DNA of 64,000 nt from the NCBI GenBank assembly GCA_016711265.1, contig JADJTI010000006.1, positions 868,001-932,000 of the forward strand, read 5' to 3'. This DNA is from Austwickia sp. (GTDB taxonomy: Bacteria; Actinomycetota; Actinomycetes; Actinomycetales; Dermatophilaceae). The notes beneath the pieces are model-generated. The model was not told the DNA's origin, did not search any database, and was given only the letters and a program-made list of their open reading frames with translations. Of the stretch, positions 40,749-49,920 are shown piece after piece. Both the position numbers and the translations under genes were made by a program. Position 1 is the first letter of the stretch; each line of letters starts with the position of its first letter.

Positions 40749-42190
40749 TGTCAAGTCTTTTGTGTAAGTGATTCGGGTCTCATTCGGGTGTTAAAATGTA
40801 GGCGTTGATTCTGTCTGGGTAGATCAGGGAAAGCTCACCGAGGGCGGCTCTCCAGCCGGTGACTACAGCACCTTCAACAAGGCGTGGCACGGATTGGCGA
40901 TCTTTCCCCTTACCGGCTTGCTTAGCGCGTTCTCTCGCTCTCTTGTCTTCAATATTGCGGATCGCCAGCCACAACAGCTTCACCGCTGCCGCGTCGTTCG
41001 GGAAATGGCCACGATTCTTGATGATCTTCCGGAGCTGATAGTTCAGTGATTCGATCGAGTTCGTCGTATAGATCACTTTCCGTAGCGCCGGCCCGAACGC
41101 CAGGAACGGCGTGAATCGGTCCCAGGCGTTCTCCCAGGACGCCACCGTCGCGGGATACTTCTTCCCCAGCGCGGACTCGGCGAAATCAGCCAACGCGACC
41201 AGCGCGGCGTCCTCATTCGGTGCGGTGTAGATCGGCTTGAGCATCGCGGCGACCCCCTTACGGTCCCCGTAGGACACGAACCGCATGCTGGCTCGGATCA
41301 GATGCACCGTGCAGGTCTGCACGATGGCGTCCTTCCAGGTCGCTTCGATCGCTTCGGGGAAGCCGGTCAGCCCATCACAACAGACGATCAGGACGTCCTT
41401 GACCCCGCGGTTGGCCAACTCTGCACAGACCCCAGCCCAGAACTTGGCACCCTCACTGGCTTGCACCCAGATGCCCAGGACGTGCTTGATTCCGTCCATG
41501 TCGACCCCGACCGCCAGGTGCGCCGACCGGTTGGTCACATGCGCCCCATCGCGGACCTTCACCACCAGGGCGTCCATGTACAGCACCGGGTAGAAGGCCT
41601 CCAACGGCCGGTGCTGCCACGCCAGGACTTCGTCGGCGACGGCCTCCGTGACCTTACTGATTGTCTCGTGCGACAACTCAGTCCCCAAAGTAGCGGCCAG
41701 GTGATGCTGAATATCCCGGATGGTCATCCCGCCGGCATACAACGAGATGATCATGTCCTCCAGCCCCCCGAGCCGACGGGCCCCCTTGGGCACCAACGCC
41801 GACGCGAACGTCGAATTACGATCCCGGGGCTGATCCAGCGCAACATCACCAACCTCGGTCGCCACCGTTTTCGGAGTGGTACCGTTCCGAGAATTCCCAC
41901 TCCCGTGCCCGGCCCGGTCGCCCTTCTCATACCCCAAATGATCAGACAGTTCCACGCTCATCCCACGCTCCAGAACCGCCTTAATCATCTCCGGTAAAAA
42001 GCCTCCCTCACCAGTCAACGACACGCCCCGTTCATCGGTAGCAGCCATCAACCTATCCAGCGCATCATCACCGAAAAACTCACGACGCAGCTTCCGAGCC
42101 TCCGGCTCCCCCTCAACGTCCCTCTTCTTCGTCATGGCCACAGTCAAGCTCCTTCTCCAGAACCCCTCCACTTACACAGACCAGTTGACA
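40749..42190 (-). mobile_element. Complete IS256-family element
   Basis: Terminal inverted repeats TGTCAAGTCTTTTGTGTAAGTG (40749-40770) and, in reverse complement at 42169-42190, TGTCAACTGGTCTGTGTAAGTG agree in 18 of 22 positions. Between them is one full transposase gene. Left flank (CTTGAGCT) and right flank (CGTCCGAC) do not match, so there is no target-site duplication: the two sides come from different broken elements (IS630 left, IS1380 right), indicating a deletion or recombination after insertion. Confidence 0.92.
40780..42135 (-). CDS. IS256-family (mutator-type) transposase
   Basis: 451 residues from ATG 42135 (an upstream start would add 12 codons). Mutator DDE: VLYMDALVVKVRDG with the first Asp, VCCDGLTGFPEAIEATW with the second, and the TNSIESLNYQLRKIIKNRG segment near the last Glu. 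CTVHLIRASMRFV (C-x2-H) is typical of this family. Apparently intact and possibly active. Confidence 0.93.
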   Translation of the reverse strand: MTKKRDVEGEPEARKLRREFFGDDALDRLMAATDERGVSLTGEGGFLPEMIKAVLERGMSVELSDHLGYEKGDRAGHGSGNSRNGTTPKTVATEVGDVALDQPRDRNSTFASALVPKGARRLGGLEDMIISLYAGGMTIRDIQHHLAATLGTELSHETISKVTEAVADEVLAWQHRPLEAFYPVLYMDALVVKVRDGAHVTNRSAHLAVGVDMDGIKHVLGIWVQASEGAKFWAGVCAELANRGVKDVLIVCCDGLTGFPEAIEATWKDAIVQTCTVHLIRASMRFVSYGDRKGVAAMLKPIYTAPNEDAALVALADFAESALGKKYPATVASWENAWDRFTPFLAFGPALRKVIYTTNSIESLNYQLRKIIKNRGHFPNDAAAVKLLWLAIRNIEDKRARERAKQAGKGKDRQSVPRLVEGAVVTGWRAALGELSLIYPDRINAYILTPE

Positions 42191-43051
42191 CGTCCGACCA
42201 CCGGCCCCGGGGTAGTGCACCGGGATCCAGGCGTCTTGGGGAATCGCGGCGATGGCCCGGGCCACGGCTGGGTTCTTGGCCAGTGCCAGCGAGAACTGCA
42301 CGCCGGCCTTCAGGCACGCGGCAGCCACCGGACTGACCCCGTAGGCGCAGTCGCCGCGGACCAGGATCTTGCCCGTCGCGCCAGCCGCCCGGGCAGTCAC
42401 GATGGCCTGGCGCACCATGGAGTCCGCGCCCCGGCCCGAACCGGCCTTCCCGGCCCGCAGCCGGATCCCGGCCACCACTGGCGCGCCGGACGGGCTGCTG
42501 ATCGTGGTCGCCAACGGGGACAGGCCCTTACGTAGCACCTGCTTCCCGGAGATCTTGGTGTGCCCGTAGCTGGCGCCCTGTTTGGCGTGCCCATAGACCG
42601 GGCGCAGCAGCGAGTCGATATCGATGTACGCCTGCTGCTCGATACCGGGCAGCAGGTCGGTCCGGCGGGCCAGGTTGACCAGATGCGCCCGCGCGACCGA
42701 GGCCAACTGTGACGCGTGACCGTGGGTGAACTCGCGCAGAAACTGACCCAGCGTGGCCGGCGCATACACGCCGGTGAACAACTGCGGCATCCCACCGGAG
42801 CGGATCACCTGCATGTCATCGATGCTGTCCGCGCCAGCGGCCATCCCGGCGATGATCGCGGCCACCTTCCCCGCCGGGTTCACCCCAGCCGAGGCGACCC
42901 GCGTCCAGGCCAGCCGCACCCGTTCGGTGAGCAACTCCGACAACCCCGCCTGTTCGGCCAGCCCCATCACCGGCGCCAGCCCGGCGCACGACACCAGATT
43001 GTCCTCATCGAACAGCGGCGACGCCTTGGACCACGAATCAGGTAGCTTCAC
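42191..43051 (-). pseudogene. IS1380-family transposase, 3' truncated by IS256
   Basis: Residues 1 to about 286 of an IS1380-type transposase (PLFDEDNLVSCAGLAPVMGLAEQAG, IAGMAAGADSIDDMQVIRSGGM, then DIDSLLRPVYGHAKQGASYG with catalytic Asp and GDCAYG with the second). The reading continues into IS256 DNA after IPVHYPGAGG. It is a different, only distantly similar IS1380 member from that at 50065. Its outer end (GGATCGAGGCTTAG near 43170-43185) is still present. Confidence 0.88.
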
Positions 43052-43186
43052 TCTCAGTGCCTTCTCGGCTCGAACGCATCAGGAACTCGACACTCCCGAT
43101 TCTTCAAGCCCAGAAGGCACATTCACGTCCAGACCCGCCGAACCAAACCCCACGATCAGCTAACCGTCCACGGATCGAGGCTTAGG

Positions 43187-44012
43187 CGTTGATGAGCACG
43201 TCTGGCATCACGTCTCGACCAAGCCCATCCAGGACGGCGGGCGGGGGCCCAAGGAGCTCACCGGGATGGTCGACCTGTCCCGTGACCGGCACGGACGCAC
43301 CCGAGCCCGGCTCCTCGACCTGGTCCCCGGCCGGTCCGGCCCCGCCTACGCCGACTGGCTCAGGGCCCGCAACGACGCGTTCCGAGCCGGTGTCGGCGTG
43401 GCAACGTTGGACCCGTTCATGGGCTACAAAAACGCCATCGACGACCAGCTCGAGGACGCCGTCGCCGTTCTCGATGCGTTTCATATCGTGCGGCTCGGCA
43501 CTGCTGTTGTTGATCAGGTCCGCCGTCGGGTCCAGCAGGAGATCCAGGGTCACCGCGGCCGGCGGGGTGACCCGCTTTACGGCATCCGGAACATCCTGCG
43601 CTGCGGCGCCGAGAAGCTCACCGACCGACAACGCGCCCGGCTCGAGCGGGCGATCGCCGCCGACGAACGACACGACGAGGTCTACCTCGCCTGGCAGTGT
43701 GCCCAGCAGCTCCGCTCTGCGTACCAAACCACCGACCTGACCCAGGGACGGCGGATCGCGGAGAAGGTCCTCGCGACCTTCCCCTCGTGCCCGATCCCCG
43801 AAGTCGCGCGCCTGGGCCGGACCTTGAAACAATGGCGGGCAGCGTTCCTGGCCTACTTCACCACCGACCGCTCCACCAACGGCGGCACTGAAGCCGTCAA
43901 CGGACTCATCGAGCTCCACCGTCGCATCGCCCGCGGCTTCACCAACCGCGACAACTACCGACTACGCATGCTGCTCATTGGCGGCGGATTGACCAGCCCC
44001 CACCTCAAGTAA
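43187..44012 (+). pseudogene. ISL3-family transposase, 5' truncated
   Basis: Starts in frame at VDEHVWHHVSTKPIQDGG (the first Asp of the DDE core) and continues through DPFMGYKNAIDDQLEDAVAVLDAFHIVRLG to the natural end TNRDNYRLRMLLIGGG. The N-terminal zinc-finger/HTH half is missing at the junction with the IS1380 end. About 275 codons remain; 248 are open from ATG 43266. Confidence 0.9.
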
Positions 44013-44027
44013 GCAGAGCCACATAAA

Positions 44028-45394
44028 CGGGCTCATCGCAAATGAGGGTGTAGTCGGGGTCTGAATCCGCCGGTCTCCAGGAGGGATCTAGCGATGTAGT
44101 TGGTCAGGTTGCGGAACCCCAGGGCGGAACCGCGTAGGTGTTCCAGCCGGCCATTGATCGCCTCTGTCGGGCCGTTGCTGGTTCCGGGCCGGTCGAAGAA
44201 CGCCAAGATGTCGTCGGCGCGTTTCTTCAGCGTCCGGTCTAGGCTGATGACCTCGGTCAGCTCGCGCGGCACGCCGCTGCTCACGGTATTGATGAGCTTG
44301 TGCATGGCGTTCTTGCCGGCAGCGCGATCGGGGGCGCGGTAGGCAGCGATCATCCGTTGGTAGATCCCCCAGGTCGCCTCGACCTCGGTGTGCTCATCGA
44401 CGGCGAAAAGCGCCGTCAGGCGAGCCGTTTGCTTCTCGGTGAGCAGGTCAGCCCCGGTGTGCAGGGTCCGCCTGGCCGTGTATGGCGGGTCGTCTCTACG
44501 TCCGCGGCGGCCGTGCAACTCGTTCTGGACCCGGCGGCGGCAGCGGTCCAGGGCGTCCCCGCCCAGGCGGACGACGTGGAAGGGGTCCATCACTGCGACA
44601 GCATCGGGCAACTGGTCGGCGGTGGCGGTCTTGAACCCGGTGAACCCGTCCATCGCAACCACCTGGACGGCGGCGCGCCAGGCTGGGTCACGGGCTTGCA
44701 GCCAGGACGTGAAGGTCGCCGTGGATCGTCCTTCGATCATGTCCAGCAGCCGGGAGGGCCCGGTACCGTCCCGGACCGGGGTCAGATCGATGATCACGGT
44801 GACGTACTTATCGCCGCGGTGGGTGTGCCGCCACACGTGCTCGTCCACCCCAATGACGGCCACCCCGTCGAACCGACTCGGATCAGCGATCAGGACACGC
44901 CAGCCCTCGGCCAGGACGGCGGTGTTGGCGGTATTCCAGGACACGGCCAGGGCCTCGGCGACCCGGGCAACCGTCAGGTGCTGCACGACCAGGGCATTCA
45001 ACGCCCATGCCACTGCACGGCGAGACAGCCTCGCGCGGGCGGCCGCCGCCTTGGTCGCGTCTTGTCGCCAGACGTGCTGACACTCACCACAGCGGTAACG
45101 GCGAATGCTGACCAGCAGCGTTGTTGGCAACCACCCGAACGGTTCGTGAGCCAGACGACGGGTCACGCTGTCCCTGGCGGTGCCCTCGCAGCCACACCGT
45201 CGACACCACGAGTCAGGCTCGGCGACAACGCAGGCCAGCACCGCTCGATCCGGCTCCAAGCGTTGGCCCACGACGCGTAGGCCGAGCTCATCGAGACGGG
45301 TGAACGTGGTCAAGTCAGGGGCGGCGAAGGTAGCGTCGGACACGTCGAGGTCTTCCGGACGATGCGTGTAGGAACCTTCATCCTGCGAAGACCT
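44028..45394 (-). mobile_element. Complete ISL3-family element
   Basis: Imperfect ends: TCATCGCAAATGAGGGTGT near 44032 and, reverse complemented, TCTTCGCAGGATGAAGGTT near 45375-45393. One full transposase gene lies between. It is inserted at the very end of another ISL3 fragment on its left, and interrupts a recombinase remnant on its right. Confidence 0.8.
44033..45343 (-). CDS. ISL3-family transposase
   Basis: 436 residues. N-terminal zinc ribbon CRRCGCEG and CGECQHVW, HTH SRRAVAWALNALV, then DDE core with GVDEHVWRHTHRGDKYVTVI, AMDGFTGFKTATADQLPDAVAVMDPFHVVRL, and C-terminal SNGPTEAINGRLEHLRGSALGFRN. Full length and open, so possibly active. Similar in layout to, but clearly different from, the fragment at 43187. 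Confidence 0.93.
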   Translation of the reverse strand: MSDATFAAPDLTTFTRLDELGLRVVGQRLEPDRAVLACVVAEPDSWCRRCGCEGTARDSVTRRLAHEPFGWLPTTLLVSIRRYRCGECQHVWRQDATKAAAARARLSRRAVAWALNALVVQHLTVARVAEALAVSWNTANTAVLAEGWRVLIADPSRFDGVAVIGVDEHVWRHTHRGDKYVTVIIDLTPVRDGTGPSRLLDMIEGRSTATFTSWLQARDPAWRAAVQVVAMDGFTGFKTATADQLPDAVAVMDPFHVVRLGGDALDRCRRRVQNELHGRRGRRDDPPYTARRTLHTGADLLTEKQTARLTALFAVDEHTEVEATWGIYQRMIAAYRAPDRAAGKNAMHKLINTVSSGVPRELTEVISLDRTLKKRADDILAFFDRPGTSNGPTEAINGRLEHLRGSALGFRNLTNYIARSLLETGGFRPRLHPHLR

Positions 45395-45416
45395 CGACTC
45401 TCACCCCCGCAACGAC

Positions 45417-45629
45417 GCGCCGCTCCACCGGAGCCGAGCGCTATACCCTGCTTTGCAAAGAGCCACTTTGAGCCAGGAGCCGGAGCCGGGCAGGTCGATG
45501 ACGGCGTCGAGTTCGAGGTCGAGCAGTTCCCCGATGCGCAGCCCGCAGGCCCGTTGCAGGAGTAGCGCGGTCGCGGACAGAGGGTTTGGGGAGGCGGCCA
45601 GGGCGTGGGTGAGGCGTCGGTCGGCATAG
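45417..45629 (-). pseudogene. Tyrosine recombinase fragment (continues the gene at 48441)
   Basis: On the minus strand: YADRRLTHALAASPNPLSAT, then ALLLQRACGLRIGELLDLELDAVIDL, the start of the catalytic domain of large Tn554-type integrases (the Arg of RIGELL is the first catalytic residue). It follows on from the fragment ending LPRFLPV at about 48440; the IS110 element separates them. The 3' end is cut by ISL3 at 45394. Confidence 0.7.
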
Positions 45630-45652
45630 GGGGTGTCCCTATGGTGTTTGTC

Positions 45653-46264
45653 AAGCTGCTGCGGCTGTGGGGGGCTTGGTAGAGGGTGCTGTCGCGGAGC
45701 ATGGCGTACAGGACGTCGCAGCGTCGTCGTGCGAGGCAGATGAGCGCGGCGTTGTGGCGTTTTCCTTGGGCGCGTTTGCGGTCGTAGTAGGCGCGGCTGA
45801 CGGGGTCGTGCAGGGCGGCGAACGCGGACAGGAAGAGCGCTCTTTTCAGTTTGCGGTTCCCTGACCTGGAGGGATGTTCCCCGCGGATGGAGGATCCGGA
45901 TCGTCGGGTGACCGGTGCCAGGCCGGCGTAGGCGGCCAAGTGGCCGGCGCTGGCGAAGGATGATCCGTCGCCGACCTCGAGCAGGATTCGGGCGGCGGTC
46001 CTGACACCGAGGCCAGGCATCGAGGTCAGGACCGGGGCGAGAGGGTGGGCATCAAGGATCTCCTCGACCTGGGCGGCGGCCTGCTCGCGCTGGGTCAGCC
46101 GCTCTTGGAGTTGGCGGGCCAGCTGCGGCAGGACCATCTCGGCGGCCTTGGTGCCGGGTACGGTGACGGTTTGCTGGGTTAACGCGTCCTGGATCGCGGC
46201 GATCAGGGTGGTGTGCATCCGCGGTGCATGGGGCTTGACGAGCGCGGTCAACTCGTCGGTGAGT
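45653..46264 (-). pseudogene. IS110 transposase, C-terminal half
   Basis: About 200 codons: TDELTALVKPHAPRMHTTLI, LTSMPGLGVRTAARILLEVGDG, YAGLAPVTRRSGSSIRGEHP, NRKLKRALFLSAFAALHDPVSR. The Ser in the SGSSIRG region and the helix-hairpin-helix MPGLG are typical of transposase_20 domains. The end reads into flank without the natural stop; a one-base shift would give KPPTAAAA and TGA, suggesting a small frameshift there. Confidence 0.85.
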
Positions 46265-46292
46265 TTCCCCCCGGAGCGTAGAGGCATCGGCA

Positions 46293-46595
46293 ATGAGGAT
46301 CGAGATGCCAGAGACGCGGAAGAAGTACGACCGGGAGTTCCGTGAGGGAGCTGTCTGGATCGTCGAAGAGACCGGGAAACCGATCGCGCAGATCGCGCGC
46401 GACCTTGGCGTGAACGAGGGCACCTTGGGCAACTGGGTGAACCGGGCACGGGCCGGCCGGGACGGCTCGTGGAGTTTGTCCTCGGGCGACTACGACGAGC
46501 TCAAGCGGTTGCGCGCCGAGAACGCTGAGCTGCGGATGGGCGTGATGTCCTCAAGCGATCCCGTGGTCCTGTGGGTGAAGGTGGCGACGAAGTGA
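46293..46595 (+). CDS. IS3-family transposase OrfA (copy 2, altered)
   Basis: 100 residues, the same as copy 1 except for the end of the zipper helix. Here AELRMGVMSSSDPVVLW replaces AELRMERDVLKRSVVLW because one A is lost and one C gained about 25 bases apart (46537-46562). The frame survives but the heptad pattern of the oligomerisation helix is changed, so function is doubtful. Confidence 0.85.
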   Translation: MRIEMPETRKKYDREFREGAVWIVEETGKPIAQIARDLGVNEGTLGNWVNRARAGRDGSWSLSSGDYDELKRLRAENAELRMGVMSSSDPVVLWVKVATK

Positions 46596-47570
46596 GCGTG
46601 GCCCGCTTTATCGCTGACCAGAGGACCAACTACCGGGTGCCACACACGATCTGCTGCGCGCTGCTCGGGGTCAGCCTGGCCTGGTTCTACGAGTGGAGGC
46701 GCCGCGCCAGCGGCCTGCGGCGGCAAGCGGCCTGCACACCTGCCAGGCGCGCCGTCGCGAGGTCATCGATCGGGCCGTGCAGGTGATGTTCACCCGACGC
46801 CGTGGGCTGCACGGCTCGCCCCGGTTGCACGCCGACCTGCGCGGCGATGGCTGGCAGATCAGCCAGAAGACGGTGGCGGACTCGATGCGCCGCCAGGGCC
46901 TGGTCGCTCGCCAGATCACACGCCGAGGCGGCCTGACCCGCCAGGACAAGACCGCACCGACGTTCCCCGACCTGCTCAAGGAGAACTTCACCGCCGATCG
47001 GCCGAACGCCCGCTGGGTCGGCGACATCACCGAGATCCCCACGCTGGAGGAGTGCGGCCGTCCGGGCTCGAAGCTGTACCTGGCCACCGTGATCGACCTG
47101 TTTTCCCGGCGTTTTCCCGGCGTTTGCTCGGCGCCGCGACCGGGGCCCACCCCGATGCCGAGCTGGCCGGCGCGGCGCTGAAGATGGCCGTCGCGGCTCG
47201 TGGGGGTTCTGATGCGGTCAACGGGCCGAACTGGTGCCTCGACCCGTCTGCACGCGTCATCTTTCACACCGATCGCGGATCGACCTACACGGCCAAGGCG
47301 TTCACGCGGTTGTGCCGCAAGCTCGGGGTCCGTCAGTCGATGGGCCGGGTCGGGTCGTGCTTCGATAACGCCGCCGCCGAGGCGTTCTTCAGCTCGCTGG
47401 AATGGGAAGTTCTGTCCCGCCACGAGTTCACCAGCACCCGTGCCGCCCAAGCTGTCGTGCTTGACTGGTGCTACGGGTTCTACAACCACGAACGACGTCA
47501 CAGCTCGGCAGACATGATGAGCCCCATCAACTACGAGAACGCCACGGCTCCCGACCGGGAAGCCGCATAG
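46592..47570 (+). pseudogene. IS3-family transposase OrfB (copy 2), two frameshifts
   Basis: Three frames must be joined to read the protein. First part VARFIADQRTNYRVPHTICC to SGL; a base is missing near 46728 compared with copy 1. Second part QARRREVIDRAVQVMFTRRR to DRPNARWVGDITEIPT with the first Asp. An 11-bp duplication (TTTTCCCGGCG twice, 47101-47122) shifts the frame again. Third part VIFHTDRGSTYTAKAFTRLC and FDNAAAEAFFSSLEWE with the other catalytic residues. Inactive. Confidence 0.92.
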
Positions 47571-47596
47571 CCAAGCCCTCCACGATCCGGGGGGAA

Positions 47597-48203
47597 CCAC
47601 ATCGGTGGTCGCGGTCGCGATCACGCGAGGGCCGCCGTAGGTGGCTAAGACGGCCAGGACAGCGGGGTGTTTGACGCGTTCGCCCAGGGCCCGCTCGAAG
47701 GCGGGGTGGATCTGGGTCAGGAGGCCGTGGATGCGGTTGGTGACCCTGGTGACCTCGGTGGCCAGATGGTCATCGAAGCCGAAGATCACTTCCAGATCAG
47801 CCAGGGCCTCATCGCCGAGGTCGACACGGCGCAGTGCATGGGGCATCGTCCGGGCGGCATCAGCGATGACGTAGGCGTCGCGCGCGTCGGTCTTGGCCTT
47901 GCCGGGGTGCAGGTCAGCGATGCGGCGCATCGCCAGCCCGGGCAGATAGGCCACGTCCAGACCCACGTCGCGGGCCACCGCCACCGGCAGCGCGCCGATC
48001 GTGGCTGGCTGATCCACGACCAGCAGGACGTCCCCATGCGCTGCCAGCTTGGTGAACAGGGCCCGCAGCTTGGCCTCGTCCTGCGGCAGCGCCTTGTCGT
48101 GGACTCGTTTGCCGTCAGCGCGTAGCGCGGTGGCGTGGTGTTCGCCCTTGCCGACGTCCAGGCCGAGGTAGACCGCGTAGGTCTTCTCGGGCAGTCCGTT
48201 CAT
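47597..48203 (-). pseudogene. IS110 transposase, N-terminal (DEDD) half
   Basis: About 200 codons from ATG 48203. YLGLDVGKGEHHATALRADG carries the first Asp of the RuvC-like DEDD site; VVDQPATIGALPVAVARDVG and GKAKTDARDAYVIADAARTM have the later acidic residues. The frame then reads into antisense IS3 sequence, which makes a spurious 516-codon frame. Confidence 0.88.
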
Positions 48204-48440
48204 GATCCCTTGACCTCCCACACCCGTGATAGATGGTGTTCCTGCTGGTCAACGGTCTGGCATCAGCAGCCGGCAGCCACGTTACGAGGAGACCATCCAC
48301 CATGGTCTCCGGTGGTGGCCGTGTCCCTATCAGCGGTCATGCCGATGCCACCAGGCCCGGAGACAACACCCCCCGGATCATCAGTACGACAGGGGCAGTA
48401 TGTCATGCCGAACCTGGTGACCAGCAACCCCACCCTTGCG
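48204..48440 (-). ncRNA. Candidate bridge RNA region at the IS110 non-coding end
   Basis: About 235 bases between the recombinase junction and the IS110 transposase have no gene. On the minus strand (the transposase strand) GGTGGC and GCCACC close a stem-loop whose loop holds GATAGGGACACGG; next to it GGAGACCAT/ATGGTCTCC (48288-48310) is a perfect 9-bp hairpin. The word ATAGGGACAC also lies at the other end of the element (45633-45642). IS110-type elements are known to encode in this place an RNA whose loops pair with the element ends and with the target. Edges and folding are inferred. Confidence 0.45.
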
Positions 48441-49477
48441 GACGGGATACGAAGTAGGTAACGGGTAGGAACCTTGGCAGCGGTTGGGGTAGGCGCGGGT
48501 TGTCGCTGGAGTACAGCAGTGGCCGGGTTGGTGCTTCAGGCCAGTCCCATTCGGTGATCTCGCGCAGGAAGTTCGCCACGGCCAGGATCCGGCGGGCCTG
48601 CTCGGCGGTGGATAACACTCCACCGGATTTGGTGTTCGCGGTGGCGGGGAGGCTGGACAGCCAGAGTTCGATGTGGCGACACCGGCCAGGTTTGCCGGGG
48701 TCGCGGCCGGGTCGAGGCCGGCCAGGTAGCTCCCGAACGCGGCGAGCCGGGTCGCTAACGAGGAGACGGTCCCGGCACGGCAGGTGACGGCTTTGTGCTG
48801 CAGGTACCGCACCAAGATGGTGTGCATTGGTTCGGGGACCGCGGCCAGGCGACGGGCGAAGGGCCACCGCTGCTCGAAGGAGACCGGCAGCGCGGGAAGG
48901 ATCCCTAGGTGGAACAGCACCCTCTTGGCGCCGGTAGCGGTGCCGCGGTAGTGCTTCCAGGTCCGCCCAGTTTGCTCTTGACGGGCGATCCCGGCAGCGG
49001 TCAGCGCGGCGAAGTCGTCGTGGGTCATCTGTGCCAGGGGTTTGCCGGTGGCGAAGAGCAGCCGTGCGATCACTTGGGAGGCCATCGCTGAGGCGACCCG
49101 TTCGGTATACCCGCAGGAGCGGGCGCCGGTGATGAAGGTCTGCAGGTCTGCGCCGATCGCGGTGCCGGGCACGTCACGCCACAACGAGGAGAATTTACGG
49201 TGCACCAGGTAGTCCCAGCCGGGGTGCAGCCGTCCGGTGACGAGCAGGAAGGTGATGAACGGGCGGGTGCCGCTGTTCGCGGACAGTTGCACGCTCAACG
49301 GCTCGTGTTCCCAATCGCGTACGCGGGGCCAGCGGCGCAGAAGCACTTGGCCCAGTAGGTGAACGAGGTGTTCCCGCGTCCGGTGCGCTCCTGGTGGGCG
49401 TGGTAGGCGCACAGGAGCTGGGCGGGTGACTCGGCATGAGGGTCAGTGAGCTTGGCGTTGACGACTGCGCGCGGCAT
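48441..49477 (-). pseudogene. Large tyrosine recombinase, broken by frameshifts and IS110
   Basis: Three frames join into one Tn554-type integrase N-terminal half: VNAKLTDPHAESPAQLLCAY, then (after a shift near 49345) DWEHEPLSVQLSANSGTRPF and LAGLDPAATPANLAG, then (after a shift near 48690) IELWLSSLPATANTKSGG to NPRLPQPLPRFLPV. The catalytic part is separated and lies at 45417-45629. Overlaps the end of the recombinase gene above. Not functional. Confidence 0.75.
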
Positions 49478-49811
49478 CGTATTCGGCCTTCACGTGGGTG
49501 GGGGCGAGATGGATGTACCGGGCGGTGGCATCTACGTGGGCGTGGCCGAGCAGGGCCTGCATCACGGCCAGGTCTACGCCGGCCTGGGCCAACGCGGTAC
49601 CGAAGGTGTGCCGCAGCGCGTGGGGCGCACCTGCGGGGACGGCACTGCGCATCCGGTGGAAGCGGAAGATGCTGGGCAGCCCGGCAGGGGTTAACGGCTG
49701 GCCAGTGGTCGGGCCCTTGGCCACGACGAACAGTGCGGCCACGTCGGTGTCGGGTCGTTCGGTGAGCAGGTAGGCGTTCAGGACCGCGGGGCCCCGCATC
49801 TGGGCGAACAC
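49443..49811 (-). pseudogene. Tyrosine recombinase, C-terminal catalytic part only
   Basis: 122 codons: APHALRHTFGTALAQAGVDL, AVMQALLGHAHVDATARYIHL contain the His-x-x-Arg, His and Tyr of tyrosine recombinases. The first catalytic Arg and the core-binding domain are absent because the gene is cut near 49850, just before the IS1380 element. With the overlapping downstream gene it formed a pair, as in Tn554-like multi-recombinase transposons. Confidence 0.78.
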
Positions 49812-49920
49812 GCGCCGGTTCCCGGTCTGACGCAGCCGGTCGCATCAATTCCGCGTCACCAGCCATTCCAGCAGCGTTACGTTGGAAGGGCAGATGGAAA
49901 GGACAGGCAACTCACCTAAG

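Larger units (their letters stand above)
46265..47596 (+). mobile_element. IS3-family element, copy 2, inserted in IS110
   Basis: Ends TTCCCCCCGGAGCGTAGAGG (from 46265) and, reverse complemented, TTCCCCCCGGATCGTGGAGG (to about 47596) are near-perfect inverted repeats. It contains orfA and a broken orfB. I see no target-site duplication. Confidence 0.88.
45632..48440 (-). mobile_element. IS110-family element interrupted by an IS3 copy
   Basis: The N-terminal half of the transposase is at 47597-48203 and the C-terminal half at 45653-46264; IS3 copy 2 lies between. The whole block is inserted in a tyrosine recombinase gene. IS110 ends lack inverted repeats, so edges are set by where recombinase homology stops and resumes. 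The non-coding part upstream of the transposase (48204-48440) has secondary structure. Confidence 0.75.

Noticed and set aside
46671..48221. 516-codon frame that looks like one gene
   Set aside because: Only its first ~200 codons are IS110 transposase; the rest reads through the IS3 insertion in antisense.
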